Shown here: piece by piece, positions 1 through 11,590 of the stretch | Position numbering within the stretch: position 1 is the stretch's first letter | Layout of the letters: the number at the start of each line of letters is the position of its first letter | NCBI GenBank assembly: GCA_037349315.1 | Contig: JBAIAC010000222.1 | Span: 558,001 to 622,000 of the forward strand | From: Chelydra serpentina | Taxonomy: Eukaryota > Chordata > Testudines > Chelydridae | Direction of reading: 5' to 3' | DNA length: 64,000 nt | The notes under the pieces: model-generated | What the model was told of the DNA's origin: nothing | Database searches by the model: none | The model's input: the letters and a program-made list of their open reading frames with translations, nothing else | Translations under genes and position numbers: made by a program

Positions 1-1829
1 CAGCCGGCATTGTTAGAGATAGAAGAGTAGATGTTTGCTCAGCACTTGTGATGTAAGCAAACAAGTCTTGTCTATGGCTATAGCTTTGATTCAAAGATCA
101 AAAAAGGAATATTAACATTTAGGAAGATATTTGAGTGAAATAGTATTATTGTCTATGTCTCTTTGCAGATTGTGATAACCTGTGTCTGCACTGTGTAATG
201 GATAAATTATCCTGTGCTAATTGGCATGATGTTTGGAAGAAGGACAGTTCAGCCTATTGTTTTCTCAGGCCAAATGGCTGCTGGAAATGTATAAGAACCT
301 TGGGACATGATCCTTCTTCTTCTCAGATCTGCTTTGGGTTTCAAGAAGGGGAAACCCTGAGCCATAAGGATTGAGATCCCCAGTCACTGACTGGCGTCAC
401 CCTGAATATGGACATTGGACTATTTCTAAAAGGACTTTTGGCAACTACAAGCTCATCTCTGCTATTTACCTGAACCTCAAGAATTGAATTCAAGTCTGTC
501 TGTATACTGATCTATTAACCAACTCTCTCTCTTTTTTCTTTTTTAATAAATGTTAGTTTAGTTAATAAGAATTGACTGGAAGTGTGTATTTGGGGTAAGA
601 TCTAAGTTATTATTTGACCTGGATTTGGGGCTGATCCTTTGGGATTGGAAGAACCTTTTCTTATATAGGATGAATTAAGATTTTCAGGAATCATCATCAT
701 ATCTGACAGTGTGTGTCTGGATGGAGGCCTGAGGCTGGGTACTTTAAGGGAACTGTGTGGTTTGGACTTCTTAGTAACCAGTGTGGTGCTATAGAAGCTG
801 TTCTGTGCTGGCTGGTGAATCTAAGTATTGGAACATCCACCAGTGTTTGGGGTTTGTTTGCAGTTCACCCTGATTGAGTGACCTCGGGCAGCAATACCAT
901 CCACGGACAAGGGAAGGAAATGGTGCCTTGGGGAAGCTTTTTAACCTAAAATGGTAGAATATAAATTAGGGGGGTCTTTCATGCGGGTCCCCACATCTGT
1001 ACCCCAGAGTTTAGAGTGGTGAGGGAACCCTGACAGCATCATAATCTGTCCTTGTGGAATTGTTGAGGATGATTTTTTTTACCATCAGCAGTCAGCTGAT
1101 TCTTTTGGATCACTTGTCATAGTTACTAGCCATTTCCCACACCCAAAAGCAGTTAACAGGAAAAAAGGGAAAAGAATAATAATAACCCAATGGGAAAATA
1201 ACAATTATATTTTTCTTTCATGCACTATGAAACCCACACATAGAAGTAGTGTGGTGCTGTAACTATTGTTGTAGGTCATGTGACAAATTATAGGTAGCTA
1301 ACAAAATATTAGTGTGATAGCAGCTGTGAGTTAAGCTAAGTTGAAAGCCATGATGTTACTTTAGTAAAAATGTGATTAAGCAGGTTACGTTTGGGTTCTT
1401 AATGCTTTTGCAGTAAACCGTAATAACATTTTAAAATACTGTAGGGTTACTAAGTTTTACGAGTTATAAAAACTACACACTAAAATAAACGTAAGAAAAA
1501 CAAGCATTTAATGTATGAAACCATTTAAAATTGTTAACCCTTCAACTATTTTTAAGGGAAAAGACTCATTTGCTTTCCATTAGTACAGTAGTTTAAGCAT
1601 GCCATGGTTCACAAGTAAATGAAAGAACCCATTTTTTTCCACACCAAGAAAAAGTGGTTGAGAGCATAAAACACTGCAATCAATATTGTATTTTTGAAAA
1701 GGGGACTTTGAGTGGCTACACAACACAAACTTAACAACTATTGGTTTTAATTTCTGTGCATTTTGGTTTGGATGCATTTTGTTCCTTTTTGTATTTTGCA
1801 AGTAATTATTTCAAAAAATTTGGGTTTTG
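1..1829. other. AT-rich intergenic sequence, no gene seen; possible old retroelement tail near 430-1,040
   Basis: No ORF of interest and no RNA gene is visible. A stretch around 430-620 carries an AATAAA signal (near 545) followed by a TTAG-rich region, and the sequence to about 1,040 is more GC-rich. That could be the end of an old LTR or LINE copy, but I cannot name a family. The rest is ordinary AT-rich DNA. Confidence 0.4.
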
Positions 1830-3765
1830 GACCCTCTGGGAACAAGAGGTGTCTCCTGAATCACGTCCCGTCCGGGAACAAGCGGTGTAGCGCCGATTGT
1901 ACTCCCCCTGGGAACAAGCGGTGAGACGCAGATAGCACTCCCCCTGGGAACAAGAGGTGTTTCCTGAATAGCGTCCCGTCCGCGAACAAGCAGTGTGACG
2001 CTGATAATACTCCCCCTGGGAACAAGCGGTGTTTCCTGAATAGCGTCCCGTCCGCGAACAAGCAGTGTGACGTTGATAATACTTCCCCGGGAACAAGTGG
2101 TGTGACGCAGATAGCACTCCCCCTGGGAACAAGAGGTGTCTCGTGAATAGCGTCCCGTCCGGGAACAAGCGGTGTGACGCCGATAACACTCCCCCTGGGA
2201 ACAAGCAGTGTGATGCCGATAATACTCCCCCGGGAACAAGTGGTGTGACGCAGATAGCACTCCCCCTGGGAACAAGAGGTGTCTCGTGAATAGCGTCCCG
2301 TCCGGGAACAAGCGGTGTGATGCTGATAATACTCCCCCTGGGAACAAGAGGTGTTCTCTGAATAGCGTCCCGTCCGGGAACAAGCGGTGTGACGCTGATA
2401 ATACTCCCCCGGGAACAAGCGGTGTGACGCTGATAAAACTCCCCCTGGGAAGAAGAGGTGTTTCGTGAATAGCGTCCCGTCTGGGAACAAGCGGTGTAGC
2501 GCGGATAAAACTCCCCCTGGGAACAAGCAGTGTGATGCTGATAATAGTCCCCCGGGAACAAGTGGTGTGACGCAGATAGCACTCCCCCTGGGAACAAGAG
2601 GTGTTCCCTGAATAGCGTCCCGTCCGGGAACAAGCGGTGTGATGCTGATAAAACTGCCCCTGGGAACAAGAGGTGTCTCGTGAATAGCGTCCCGTCTGGG
2701 AACAATCAGTGTGACGCTGATAATACTCCCCCTGGTAACAAGAGGTGTTCCCTGAATAGCGTCCCGTCTGGGAACAAGCGGTGTGACGCTGATAAAACTC
2801 CCCCTGGGAAGAAGAGGTGTTTCGTGAATAGCGTCCCGTCCGGGAAGAAGCGGTGTAGCGCGGATAAAACTCCCCCTGGGAACAAGCAGTGTGACGCCAA
2901 TAATATTCCCCCTGGGAACAAGAGGTGTTCCCTGAATAGCGTCACGTCTGGGAACAAGCGGTGTAGCGCGGATAAAACTCCCCCTGGGAACAAGCAGTGT
3001 GACGCTGATAATACTCCCCCGGGAACAAGCGGTGTGACGCAGATAGCACTCCCCCTGGGAAGAAGCAGTGTGTCGCCGATAATACTCCCCGTGCGAACAA
3101 GCGGTGAGACGCAGATAGCACTCCCCCGGGGAACAAGAGGTGTCTCGTGAATAGCGTCCCGTCCGGGAACAAGCAGTGTGATGCTGATAATCCTCCCCCT
3201 GGGAACAAGAGGTGTTCCCTGAATAGCGTCCAGTCCGGGAACAAGCGGTGTGACGCTGATAAAACTCCCCCTGGGAACAAGAGGTGTCTCGTGAATAACG
3301 TCCCGTCCGGGAACAAGCGGTGTGACGCCGATAAAACGCCCCCTGGGAACAAGCAGTGTGATGCTGATAATAGTCCCTCGGGAACAAGTGGTGTGACACA
3401 GCTAGCACTCCCCCTGGGAACAAGAGGTGTTCCCTTTATAGCGTCCCGTCCGGGAACAAGCAGTGTGACGCTGATAATACTCCCCCTGGGAACAAGAGGT
3501 GTTCCCTGAATAGCGTCCCGTCCGGGAACAAGCGGTGTAGCGCCGATATTACTCCCCCTGGGAACAAGCAGTGTGACGCCGATAATAGTCCCCGTGGGAA
3601 CAAGCGGTGAGACGCAGATAGCAGTCCCCCTGGGAACAAGAGGTGTCTCCTGAATAGCGTCCCGTCTGGAAACAAGAGGTGTGCAATTGGTACTACCTCC
3701 TCCGGGAACAAGGGGTGTTTCCCGAATAGCGCTCCTTTGAGAAACAAGCGTGTTTCTCACCCTCA
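1830..3765. repeat. 36-bp minisatellite, about 53 units, two alternating monomer types
   Basis: The unit is 36 bp and begins with GGGAACAAG. Two monomer classes tend to alternate. One continues into GATAATACTCCCCCT and the other into GAATAGCGTCCCGTCC, so the higher-order unit is often 72 bp. Because 36 is a multiple of three, several frames stay open on both strands for hundreds of residues (up to 520 codons on the minus strand). The translations are simple 12- or 24-residue repeats, and no promoter, splice site or unique domain accompanies them. Single-base variants and occasional 1-2 bp losses (near 2,080, 2,230 and 2,405) are scattered through the array, as expected for a mutating minisatellite. 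Confidence 0.93.
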
Positions 3766-4570
3766 TGACTTGTAGAAAGTAATATTAAAAGCGATGGGGG
3801 CATGGATCTCTGGTGCCCTCTGTTCCAGTGCCCCTGCTGTTGGTCCTGTGCACACTTGAAGCAGCCTCTGGCCAAGCTGGTCTTGGGAAGTTCTTGTCTG
3901 CTGTACAGAGGGCAGGGGCTGATGTTGACAATCACCCTGCCTTTGTATCTGGTCTCTGCTGAGCTGGGGTAGTGGGGTGTCAGCAGTCTGTGATGTCTCT
4001 GGGTCATGAGTGGGAGATGCTGAGTGCTTCTCCTGGACTGAAGGAGGCTCGTGATTATGTTCAAAAAGAAATCATCACTCTCAGGTTGGAATGCAACAAA
4101 ATCAGACACAGCTATATTTCAAGCAATTGCTAGGGAAGAAATACAGCTGACAGAGAGCATCAAAGTACACACAATAAACCACAAATATTTATACTCTTTC
4201 ATGGAATGCATTAATTTAAAACGTCTACAATGTATATCTGTTATGTCCCGCCCAGTCCATTATTTCCTCACAACATCATTATCTTCCAGGTTAAGTTACA
4301 TTGACTGTGTGTTGTTTCCCCACGTGCTTCACACACAGAGTCTGATTTTCCCAAGTCTTGCATTATGAGACTTCAGAGTTAGCTTAATTGTGCTGTGTCT
4401 TGACATAAGTGAGGGGCCTATAGTCAAATCCATCAACTCTTGTTTCCACAGTGAGGTCTGTGTTTAAAGTGAGAGTGTACCGTTTCTCTCACTGATCGAA
4501 CACAGATAGCCTCTCTGTCACATACACACTTTTACTGTTACTTCCTTTGAGCAAATAAAATGGCAGACAC
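3766..4570. other. Unassigned intergenic sequence, nothing recognised
   Basis: Follows the minisatellite. Short open frames on either strand have no recognisable domain and look like chance. Confidence 0.5.
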
Positions 4571-4574
4571 AAAG

Positions 4575-4775
4575 GCTTGGTCCACACTAGCTGCCCGATT
4601 TGGCGGGTAGAGCTCGATATTCTGGGATCGATTTATTGTGTCTCATCTGAACGTGATAAATTGATCCCAGAAGCGCTCCCCTGCTGACTGTGGAACTCCT
4701 GCTTGCCGAGAGGAGGAAGTGCTGTCGATGTGGGAGCCTGCCTGTGCCATGTGGACCTGCAGTAAGCAAATGTAG
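4575..4775. mobile_element. Short interspersed repeat, non-autonomous, turtle-type
   Basis: The segment begins near a CTGCCCGATTTGGCGGGTAG motif and contains the partly self-complementary pair GGGATCGATTTATTGTG and GATAAATTGATCCC. It resembles a short non-autonomous repeat common in turtle genomes. The family assignment is from memory of the pattern, not from a search. It contributes most of the open frames seen here on the minus strand, which are not genes. Confidence 0.45.
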
Positions 4776-4779
4776 TTTG

Positions 4780-7039
4780 ATATAGGAAATGTTGATTTCA
4801 GGTATGTGAGTCTTGTAGCTGAAGATGCGTTTCCTATATCGATTCTGTGACCCAGTGTGGCCCAGCCATGTATGTGCATGGTGCATTTTAAAGTTTAAGG
4901 ATTACAGTGCTGTTAGTTTATTCCTTTTCTTAGGTTTTCATAATTTTACTGCTCAAATAATTCAATTTAAAGCAGAAATTATTTCTAAGATGAGTAATAT
5001 GTTCTGGCTGGCATAACTGTCTTTGATTATGTACAATAATGATAATGCACAGTATGATGATAAATGTCAGACAATCAAATAATAGTATTCTCGTAGAGCA
5101 TCAATTCTGCTTCTGCTTCTAATCCCAACTGTAGCTATTGCAGCTGATGGTGACTGATGTTCAAATTGTATGTTTAGTGATATCTGTAAAATAAGTTAAA
5201 GTTTGTATGAAAATAAATGTGGTTCCATGTATGATTCTAATAGACATCATGTTAGTGAGTCATGTACTTGATTGTGATTGGAAAACATAAATGCAAAAAT
5301 ATGTTGAGATATGCAGTTCTTTTATTAATAAAAGAGAAAATACCACATTAATCATGTATGTTTATTTCAGTCAATGGTTTTTCAGTGCATTAAAAATATT
5401 TACTCACTTTTGACTACACAATGGCTGTAAGACAGAGTGTGTGTTTGTATATATATACACACAGATACTGTACATAAGATATACATATACACACATATAA
5501 CTGCTCACTTAAAGTTGTCCTGGTTAATGTTGTTTCATTCTTACATTGCTGATCAATTAGGGAACATGCTTGTTTCCCCCACTGCCATGTGCTGCTCTCC
5601 GAGACACCTGCCTGCTTGCTGGTGGGGTGGGGGAGAGAAGAGGGGGACTAATGTCCCGCTGTGCCTTGCTTACCCCATAGTCTGTAGAGCACGGGGGACA
5701 CATGAGGGAGGGAGCTGGCCGCTTAGGCAGAAGCTGCAGCTGTGGGGATTGCTGATCTAATTAACAAGAACCTAACCTAATGTAAGCCCCTTATTTACAA
5801 TAATTCTGTTGGGGAAATTGGAGTAGTGTAACATTGTTTTGCTAAAAGTTGCATTTTTCAGGAACATAGCTACAATGTTAAGTGAGGAGTTACTGTACAG
5901 AGTACTAAAGATAGTGTACAAAATATCATATGTGTATTTCTGATATCTGTGGTAAAGCTCCAGAATTGATACCTTTAGGCTTGGTAGTGGAAATGTCTTG
6001 CTGTATTGTCTCCTGATTGTTCTAAACTTATAGATATCTACAAATGCCAATTAAAGCCATATTGTCAGTTTATATATATTATTTAGATGAAAATTAGGAT
6101 TTAGCTGAGAGGATACTGTATCTAATTTATGTGCAAGAAACCTGGAGTTTTCAGGTGCTCAAATAGCCCCTCCAAGCATGTCTAAAATTGCCTCCCCACC
6201 CAAATATGAAATGTTGCTGCTGGTGAGCCATGAGTGGCCAGAGGGCTGTGGGCTCTGGCAAGATGCATCCCCCTGTGTGACAGCATGAAGTCTGCCTTGA
6301 GGTGCATGTGCAGTGTGTGTCACCACAAGCTACAGCAGCAGTGGAGGCACAAGGGTGGCAATACACCATGTGACCGTTATGTCTGTGATGGTGCTGGGAG
6401 TGGTGGTGTTGCCTTAAGAGCTGGGTGTCTACCTGGCAGCCAGTGCTTTCTGGTTGCCCACACAGTGCTTATGTTTTGTGGAGGGTGAGATCTGTGACCT
6501 TTGAGTATGTAAGTTAAGTACTCGGAGGAGGCAGTTGGGCATCCAGGGGATGGGGGGAGGTGGCCTGGGGGCAAAGTTTGCACAGGTTGACATTTTCCCT
6601 AAAGTTGGTCATGGTGATGGTGCAGTGTCTTTGGCCTGTGGCAGCTGCCTGGGCAATGTGACAGAGAGTGACACTGCCCTCCATTGTGAGCATGAGGCTG
6701 GAGGTATGCCTTTGAGCACCACCCAAGAAATCTTTTCATTAGCCCCAAAATACCCTGTCGCAGTACAAACACACCTCTCCAGCACTGTTGAGGTACCTCT
6801 TTGAGCAGCCCCCAACTGCATGCACTGTAGAGTCTCCTCCTCCCTCTAGGTAGTGTTTTCTTCTTAGGAAACTGAAATATGGCCATAATAGTGTTACCTG
6901 GTAATAAAGTTTGAGTCTTCAGAAAATTTGTATTGTAGAAAAGATGTCTGATTAATATATCAAGATGAACAGTCCTTACTGCTGTTAAGGTAGGAATGAA
7001 CTAAAGGGTTTCTGTGTCACCTGAGTCTGCATTTATAGC
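4780..7039. other. Intergenic sequence with a small TA/CA microsatellite, no gene recognised
   Basis: AT-rich up to about 6,200. A short alternating TATATA/CACACA stretch sits at about 5,445-5,500. From 6,230 to 6,830 the sequence is more GC-rich and holds several overlapping open frames of 70-95 codons on both strands. None has a recognisable domain and they overlap one another, so I do not call a gene. Confidence 0.45.
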
Positions 7040-7044
7040 AGCCT

Positions 7045-7135
7045 TTGGCTTCTAAGGCATGCTGGGAAATGGAGGGGTGGAGCTTAGGCAGTATATAAGG
7101 TGGGGTCTTGTCACAGAAAGTCATTCAGCTTTGTG
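7045..7135 (+). promoter_or_regulatory. Promoter-like segment: ZNF143/STAF-type motif plus TATA box
   Basis: At 7,051-7,071 the plus strand reads as the reverse complement of CATTTCCCAGCATGCCTTAG. This matches the TTCCCAGCATGC core that ZNF143 (STAF) binds in vertebrate promoters. TATATAAGG follows at 7,092-7,100. A start site would be expected near 7,120-7,130. A canonical donor (ATG followed by GTGAGT) lies at 7,186, giving a first exon of about 60-70 nt. Motif presence is seen; promoter activity is inferred. Pol III type 3 promoters also combine STAF and TATA elements, but there the STAF site is usually much further upstream. Confidence 0.5.
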
Positions 7136-7185
7136 TTGGCTCAAAGAGATGTACATAGGCACTTGTTTGGGTGATTGTAGTCATG
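7120..7185 (+). other. Candidate first exon, probably non-coding
   Basis: Lies between the TATA box and the GTGAGT donor whose G is at 7,186. The exact start is inferred from the usual TATA spacing. It contains an ATG at 7,149, but the frame does not extend convincingly, so the transcript may be non-coding. Confidence 0.35.
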
Positions 7186-7613
7186 GTGAGTATTGGTATG
7201 GGGGAACAATTACATATATTTGTGGTTAATATACTGTTTTTATGTACTTATTTCTGTGTAATGTGCTTTTACCTTTCGTTTTGGGTTGTTCATAGTGTAT
7301 ATGATTTATGTATTAGCATTATTATTTTCATTGGGAAGGAATACAGTGGGGCTTGTTTCTAATAGCTTTTTTTGTTAAATACACATCTAGTAGTAGTAGC
7401 ATGTCCATGGTGCTGGACTATTGAAGAAGTACAGCATTTTTATGTTTGGGTTAGGTGGGGACTAGTCTGAGGAATCTCTAATATTTAGTAAGAGTTATTT
7501 CCCTTAATCTCAACTGCATGCTCATTGTGTATTTTTTCCTACTCAGTTGTCTGGAGCCCTGTGTGTAGAGTTTATAAACCATGTTTGCAGTCAAGTTTTC
7601 TTTGTATTTGCAG

Positions 7614-7781
7614 CTGTGCCCGTATCCAGTACTGAGTCACATTGTGACATGAAGGTTGTGAATATTTTTCTCTTCGCCAATGCTGTATGTTTGTGAATGA
7701 TTTCAATGTATGGGAGTGAAGGCCTGTCTACTGAGGTGAAGGGGATCTTGAGAGGGGGGAGCTCCTCTCCAATTTCCAAAG
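7614..7781 (+). repeat. Exon-like module, copy 1 (most divergent)
   Basis: Preceded by a polypyrimidine-rich TTTGTATTTGCAG acceptor and ended by AAAG followed by ATAAGTATA, where a donor would need GT. It shares the central ATGTATGGGAGTGAAGGC stretch with the later copies, but its 5' half is different. No single frame is open throughout. Best read as a degenerate member of the array at 7,600-11,950. Confidence 0.55.
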
Positions 7782-8339
7782 ATAAGTATATGCCAAAGTG
7801 TTCGATGGTCAGAACTGTTTGTGATATTGAGGCTGTCTCTTTACTTATGGGAGCTCTAAACTCAGCTCATTTTCAATGGGCCTGTGAGGGGTGGGTGGGA
7901 GCTCATTGTATGGAGGGATTGTGTGTTTCCCCTGGAGGAAGGTTAATTGCTGGGAATGTGACCTGTCTGTAACTAGAGATGCTCCGTTCTCAGTTCTTCT
8001 CTCTTACACAGCACTGGGTTTGCATCTCTGGTCACCACTTCATCCTTGTGTTCTTTTCTATATGGTTGTGGTTTTCTGAGGAGGATGTGAGCATGATAGT
8101 TAGCGATGGGCCCCTGTGGGGTACGGAAAGGGGGAGGGCCATCGGTATGTAGAAGCGCAGCCATTTTCCATGTGGTTGACAGTGTTTGGGGTGTAGTTTT
8201 GAGGGGGGTGTTATATGTAGTAGGTGTTCCCTCTCAGGGAAGCAATATATAGGTCAGGTCATCTTTCATATTGTGGTGTTGGGAGCTTTGTGAGTAGAGT
8301 TATAACTGAAGTTCAGTCAAGCTTTGTTTTTATTTGGAG

Positions 8340-8489
8340 ATGTGTCCAGATCCAGTACCGAGTAGTATCATTCTGTGGAGTCATGGCTCCTTCTCTTAGA
8401 CTGCCACACCATCACTGTACGGATGTCAACGTATGGGAGCGAAGGCCTGTGTACAAAGGAAAAGAAGATATCGGGAGTGGCTGTCAAAG
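8340..8489 (+). repeat. Exon-like module, copy 2 (open frame retained)
   Basis: This 150-nt module is preceded by TTTTTATTTGGAG, so the acceptor dinucleotide AG is present but the usual C before it is G. It ends GTCAAAG followed by TTAAGTATC. One frame stays open throughout and includes the string DVNVWERRPVYKG. Its VWERR segment aligns with DQWELR in the exon candidate at 12,126-12,242, which supports common descent. Confidence 0.5.
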
Positions 8490-9027
8490 TTAAGTATCCG
8501 GCAAAGGGCTTGATGGTCAGAAGTATATGTGCTGCTGGGGCTCCTTGTTAGAGGACTCCTGTCCCTAAACGGCTGCCCATTCATAATGGGCATGTGAGGG
8601 GTGGGAGGGAGCTCGGTGTATGGAGGGAGCGTGCGTTTCCCCTGAGGGAAGGTTGATTGCTGGCAGAGTGTCTGGTCTGTAACTAGAGATGCTCCGTTCT
8701 CAGTTGTCCACTATTACACAGCACTGGGTTTGCATGGCAGGTCACCAGTTCACCCTTTTTCCATCTTCTACATGGTTGTGGTTTTACAAGGAGGATGTGA
8801 GCATCCTAGTTAGCGATGGGCCCTTGTTGTGGTGGGACGTGGTGGGTGGGGGTGGAGCAGGAATATGTGGAAGAGAGTGTTTGGAGTGGGTGGGTGCTTT
8901 CCTGAGGGGGTGTGTAATGTGTAGTAGGTGTTCCTTCTGTTTAGTATGCAGGTGAGGTCATCTTTCATATCGTGTAGTTGGGTGCTTTGTGAATAGGTTT
9001 GCAGTGAAGCTTTGGTTGTATTTGCAG

Positions 9028-9179
9028 ATGTGTCCAGATCCAGTAATGTGTCGCATCATTCTGTGGAGGGCTGTGACTCCTTCTCTTTGACTGTCATGAC
9101 ATCAGTGTACGGATGTCAACATATGGGAGTGAAGGCCTGTGTACAAAGGAAAAGAAGATTTGGGGAGTGGCTGTCAAAG
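9028..9179 (+). repeat. Exon-like module, copy 3
   Basis: Acceptor TTGTATTTGCAG, end GTCAAAG then TTAAGTATC. The frame shared by copy 2 and the 12,126 exon has an early stop here. A different frame is open across the whole module, so conservation is at the nucleotide rather than the protein level. Confidence 0.5.
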
Positions 9180-9716
9180 TTAAGTATCTGGCAAAGGGCT
9201 CGATGGTCAGAAGTACTTGTGCTGCTGGGGCTCCTTGTTTAGGGATGGGAGTCCTCTAAATTGTGCCCGTTGTTAATGGGCACATGAGGGTGGTCATTGT
9301 ATGGCGGGAGCGTGCGTTTTCCCTGGAAGAAGATTGATTGTTGGCAGATTGTCCTGTCTGTAACTAGAGATGCTCCATTCTCAAATGTCCTCTTACACGG
9401 CACTGGGTTTGCATGATGGGTCACAGCTTCATTTGTCTTTTCTTGTGTATGGGGTGTTGGTTGTCCGAGGAGGATGTGAGCATCCTAGTTAGTGATGGGC
9501 CTGCTGTGGTGGAGGGAAAGGGGGAGGGCCACCAGTATGTGGAAGAGTGTTTGGGGTGGGTGGGAGGCTTCTCTGAGGCGGGGGTGTAGTGTGTAGTAGA
9601 TGTTCCTTCCCTTCAGGAAGCAGTATGTGGGTGTGGTCATCCTTCATATTGTGTAGTTGGGAGATTTGTGAGTAGGTTTGCAGTCAAGCTTTGTTTGTAT
9701 TTGCAGATGCGTTCAC

Positions 9717-9854
9717 ATGAGGTACCGTGTCACGTCGTTCTGTGGAGGGCTATGACTAGTTCTGTCTTTGTCCTGTCATGGATGTTAACCTATGGGAGCG
9801 ATGGCTGGTGTATAAAGGAAAAGAAGATCTTGAGAGTGGGAGCGGCTGTGAAAG
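9717..9854 (+). repeat. Exon-like module, copy 4, with downstream CR1 fragment
   Basis: Acceptor TTGTATTTGCAG, end GTGAAAG then ATAAGTACATC, so the donor-like site has A where G is needed at +1. About 12 bp of the middle is missing relative to copy 3. A CR1-type fragment (9,868-10,045) lies immediately downstream, as it does after copy 6. Confidence 0.5.
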
Positions 9855-9867
9855 ATAAGTACATCAG

Positions 9868-10045
9868 AATGGAAATACTGGGTCAGACCAAAGGTCCATC
9901 AAGCTGCATATCCTGCCTTCTGACAGTGGACAATGGCAGGTGTCCCAAAGGGAATGAATGATTGATCCATGCCCTGTCACGCAATCCCAGGTTTGGGCAA
10001 ACAGAGGCTAGGGATGCCATTACTGCCCATCCTGACCAAATAAGC
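9868..10045 (+). mobile_element. CR1-type LINE fragment
   Basis: Contains CTGGGTCAGACCAAAGGTCC followed by a GACAGTGGACAATGGCAGGTG-like run and a GAATGAATGATTGATCCATG run, the pattern of a common turtle CR1-derived segment. The paralogous fragment at 11,409-11,590 shares the same insertion point, so this copy was duplicated with its host unit. Confidence 0.7.
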
Positions 10046-10563
10046 ATGTGCTGAAGGGTTTGATGGTCAGAAGTATTCGTGGGCTTCTCATTTATGGACA
10101 GGAGTCCTCTAAACTCTGTCTGTTTGTAATGCGCATGTGAGGTGTGCAGGAGATTGTTGTACGGAGGGAGAGTGTGATTCCCCTGCAGGAAGGTTGATTG
10201 CTGGGATAGTGACCAGTCTATAACTAGGGATGCTCCGTTCTCCGTTGTCCACTATTACACAGCACTGGGTTTGCATGGCAGGTCACCACTTCACCCTTTT
10301 TCCATCTTCTGCATGGTTGTGGTTTTCCAAGGAGGATGTGAGCATCCTAGTTAGTGATGGGCTACTGTTGTGGTGGGACCTGGGGGGTGGGGTGGAGCAG
10401 GAATATGTGGAAGAGAGTGTTTGGAGTGGGTGGGTGCTTTCCTGAGGGTGTGTGTAATGTGTAGTAGGTGTTCCTTTTGTTTACTATGCAGGTGAGGTCA
10501 TCATATCGTGTAGTTGGGTGCTTTGTGAATAGGTTAGCAGTGAAGCTTTGGTTGTATTTGCAG

Positions 10564-10721
10564 ATGTGTGCGGATCCGGCACTGTATTGTGTTATTCCGT
10601 GGAGGGCTGTGACTCCTTCTCTTTGACTGTCACAACATCGCTGTATGGATGTCAACGTATGGGAGCGAAGGTCCGTATACAAAGGAAAAGAAGATATCGA
10701 GAGCCTGTGTGGGTGTCAAAG
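10564..10721 (+). repeat. Exon-like module, copy 5
   Basis: Acceptor TTGTATTTGCAG, end GTCAAAG then TTAAGTATCCC. It pairs with copy 3 in the dimer organisation (about 1,536 bp apart). A small insertion near 10,705 lengthens it relative to copy 3. Confidence 0.5.
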
Positions 10722-11250
10722 TTAAGTATCCCCTGAAGGGTTCGACGGTCAGCAGTATTTGTGCTGTTGTGGCTTCTTGTTTAGGGGTGGGAGTCTTCTA
10801 AATTGTGCCCGTTCTTAATGGGCACACGAGGGTGGTCATTGTATGGAGGGAGTGTGTGTTTTCCCTGGAAGCAGATTGATTGTTGGCAGATTGTCCTGTC
10901 TGTAACTAGAGATGCTCCATTCTCCAGTGTCCTCTTTTACATGGCACTGGGTTTGCATGATGGGTCACAGCTTCACTTGTCCTTTCTTGTCTATGGGGTG
11001 TTGGTTGTCCGAGGAGGATGTGAGCATCCTAGTTAGTGATGGGCCTGCTGTGGTGGAGGGAAAGGGGAAGGGCCACCAGTATGTGGAAGAGTGTTTGGGG
11101 TGGGTGGGAGGCTTCTCTGAGGCGGGGGTGTAGTGTGTAGTAGATGTTCCTTCCCTTCAGGAAGCAGTATGTGGGTGTGGTCATCCGTCATATTGTGTAG
11201 TTGGGAGATTTGTGAGTAGGTTTGCAGTCAAGCTTTGTTTGTATTTGCAG

Positions 11251-11397
11251 ATGTGTCCACATGAGGTACTGTGTCACCTTGTTCCGTGGAGGGCTGTGAC
11301 TAGTTCTGTCTTTGTCCATCATGGATGTTAACCTATGGGAGTGATGGCTGGTGTACAAAGGAAAAGAAGATCCTGAGAGTGGGAGTGGCTGTGAAAG
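11251..11397 (+). repeat. Exon-like module, copy 6
   Basis: Acceptor TTGTATTTGCAG, end GTGAAAG then TTAAGTACATC. It is the dimer partner of copy 4 (about 1,534 bp apart) and is also followed by the CR1-type fragment. Confidence 0.5.
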
Positions 11398-11408
11398 TTA
11401 AGTACATC

Positions 11409-11590
11409 AGAATGGCTTTACTGGGTCAGACCAAAGGTCCATCAAGATGCGTATCCTGGCCTCTGACAGTGGACAATGGCATGTGTCCGAAAGGGAATGA
11501 ATGATTGATCCATGCCCTGTCCCCCAATCCCAGCTTCGGGCAAGGAGAGGCTCGGGATGCCATTCCTGCCCATCCTGACTAAATAAGCAT
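11409..11590 (+). mobile_element. CR1-type LINE fragment (duplicated copy)
   Basis: Near-identical partner of 9,868-10,045, at the same position relative to its exon-like module. It dates the last array duplication as later than the CR1 insertion. Confidence 0.7.

Noticed and set aside
1830..3765. Resemblance to a CRISPR array
   Set aside because: The repeats are contiguous with no unique spacers, both monomer classes are related, and the genome is vertebrate.
1811..3766. Long repetitive open frames (up to 520 codons) on the minus strand, and shorter ones on the plus strand
   Set aside because: They are products of a 36-bp tandem repeat whose length is a multiple of three. Several frames on both strands are open at once, and no gene structure accompanies them.
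4052..4368. 105-codon frame near 4.1-4.4 kb
   Set aside because: No domain, no splice or promoter context, and a composition typical of chance frames in AT-rich DNA.
7045..7135. Pol III type 3 promoter for a small RNA (U6 or 7SK-like)
   Set aside because: The STAF-type motif is only about 25 bp from the TATA box, no convincing PSE was seen, and no small-RNA-like sequence with a T4 end follows at the right distance.
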